Assembly (NCBI GenBank): GCA_023257295.1
Contig: JALRCN010000222.1
Location: forward strand, 1 to 34,651
Reading direction: 5' to 3'
Length of the DNA: 34,651 bases
From: Nitrosomonas sp.
GTDB lineage: Bacteria > Pseudomonadota > Gammaproteobacteria > Burkholderiales > Nitrosomonadaceae
The translations under genes and the position numbers were made by a program. The notes below the pieces were generated by a model, which saw nothing but the letters and a program-made list of their open reading frames with translations, did not search any database and was not told the origin of the DNA. Of this stretch, positions 33,539 to 34,651 are shown piece after piece; positions within the stretch are counted from its first letter, which is position 1, and each line of letters begins with the position of its first letter.

Positions 33539-33543
33539 TTCTT

Positions 33544-33998
33544 ATGGACGCTCGCTCTCCCTTAGAAATACGCGCATTGCGCTTCCTGGCGCAACGCGAG
33601 CATTCCCGCCGGGAATTGGAGCGCAAACTTTCTTCACCGGAAAACACCCGGTTATCAGCGGAAGTCATCGATACTCTCGATAAACTGGAACAACAAGGTT
33701 TTCTTTCTGAAAAACGCGCTGCGGAACAAATCGCGCGCACCCGCCGCACCCGCTTCGGCAGTCAGCGCATTGTCCATGAGCTGAAGACCAAAGGCATCGA
33801 CGATCATTTAATCGGCGATATTCTGCCAGTGCTCAAAGAAACCGAGCTGGAGACCGCATTGAATATCTGGCGGAAGAAATTTGCGCAGCCACCCGCCACG
33901 AGAGAAGAGCGCGCAAAACAAATACGATTCATGATGAATAGAGGTTTTTCCATGGAAACGATACAACATGTGTTATCGCAGGCTGCTGAGGAAAACAA

Positions 33999-34002
<4 letters not shown>
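33544..34002 (+). CDS. recX: Regulatory protein RecX
   Basis: 152 aa; EIRALRFLAQREHSRRELERKL, FLSEKRAAEQIARTRRTRFGSQRIVHELKTKGI; immediately after recA. Confidence 0.93.

Positions 34003-34651
<649 letters not shown>

Overview
The window is a typical betaproteobacterial chromosomal segment. A Nitrosomonas-like origin is my inference from gene content and order, not something I could test. From left to right it carries: (1) a hopanoid-associated block on + (hpnH, hpnB-type glycosyltransferase, hpnM, hpnN); (2) on -, a complete division and cell-wall (dcw) cluster, mraZ-rsmH-ftsL-ftsI-murE-murF-mraY-murD-ftsW-murG-murC-murB-ddl-ftsQ-ftsA-ftsZ, followed by purM-purN-DUF3108-like-rsmB-like; (3) on -, a pyrophosphate-linked group, adk, PPi-type phosphofructokinase and a K+-independent-type H+-pyrophosphatase; (4) on +, recA-recX-a small secreted OB-fold-like protein-alaS (truncated by the window end). 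I saw no mobile element, CRISPR array, tRNA/rRNA gene or defence system. Most of the sequence is ordinary, conserved core genome. The best leads are small: adk has no in-frame ATG/GTG and appears to start at ATT behind a strong Shine-Dalgarno; there is a 4 x 10-bp MraZ-box array at the mraZ promoter; an unusual double hairpin separates ftsZ from purM; a terminator-like hairpin lies in the hppA leader; and a dyad lies upstream of recA with no E. coli-type LexA box. I found no convincing new multi-gene system.
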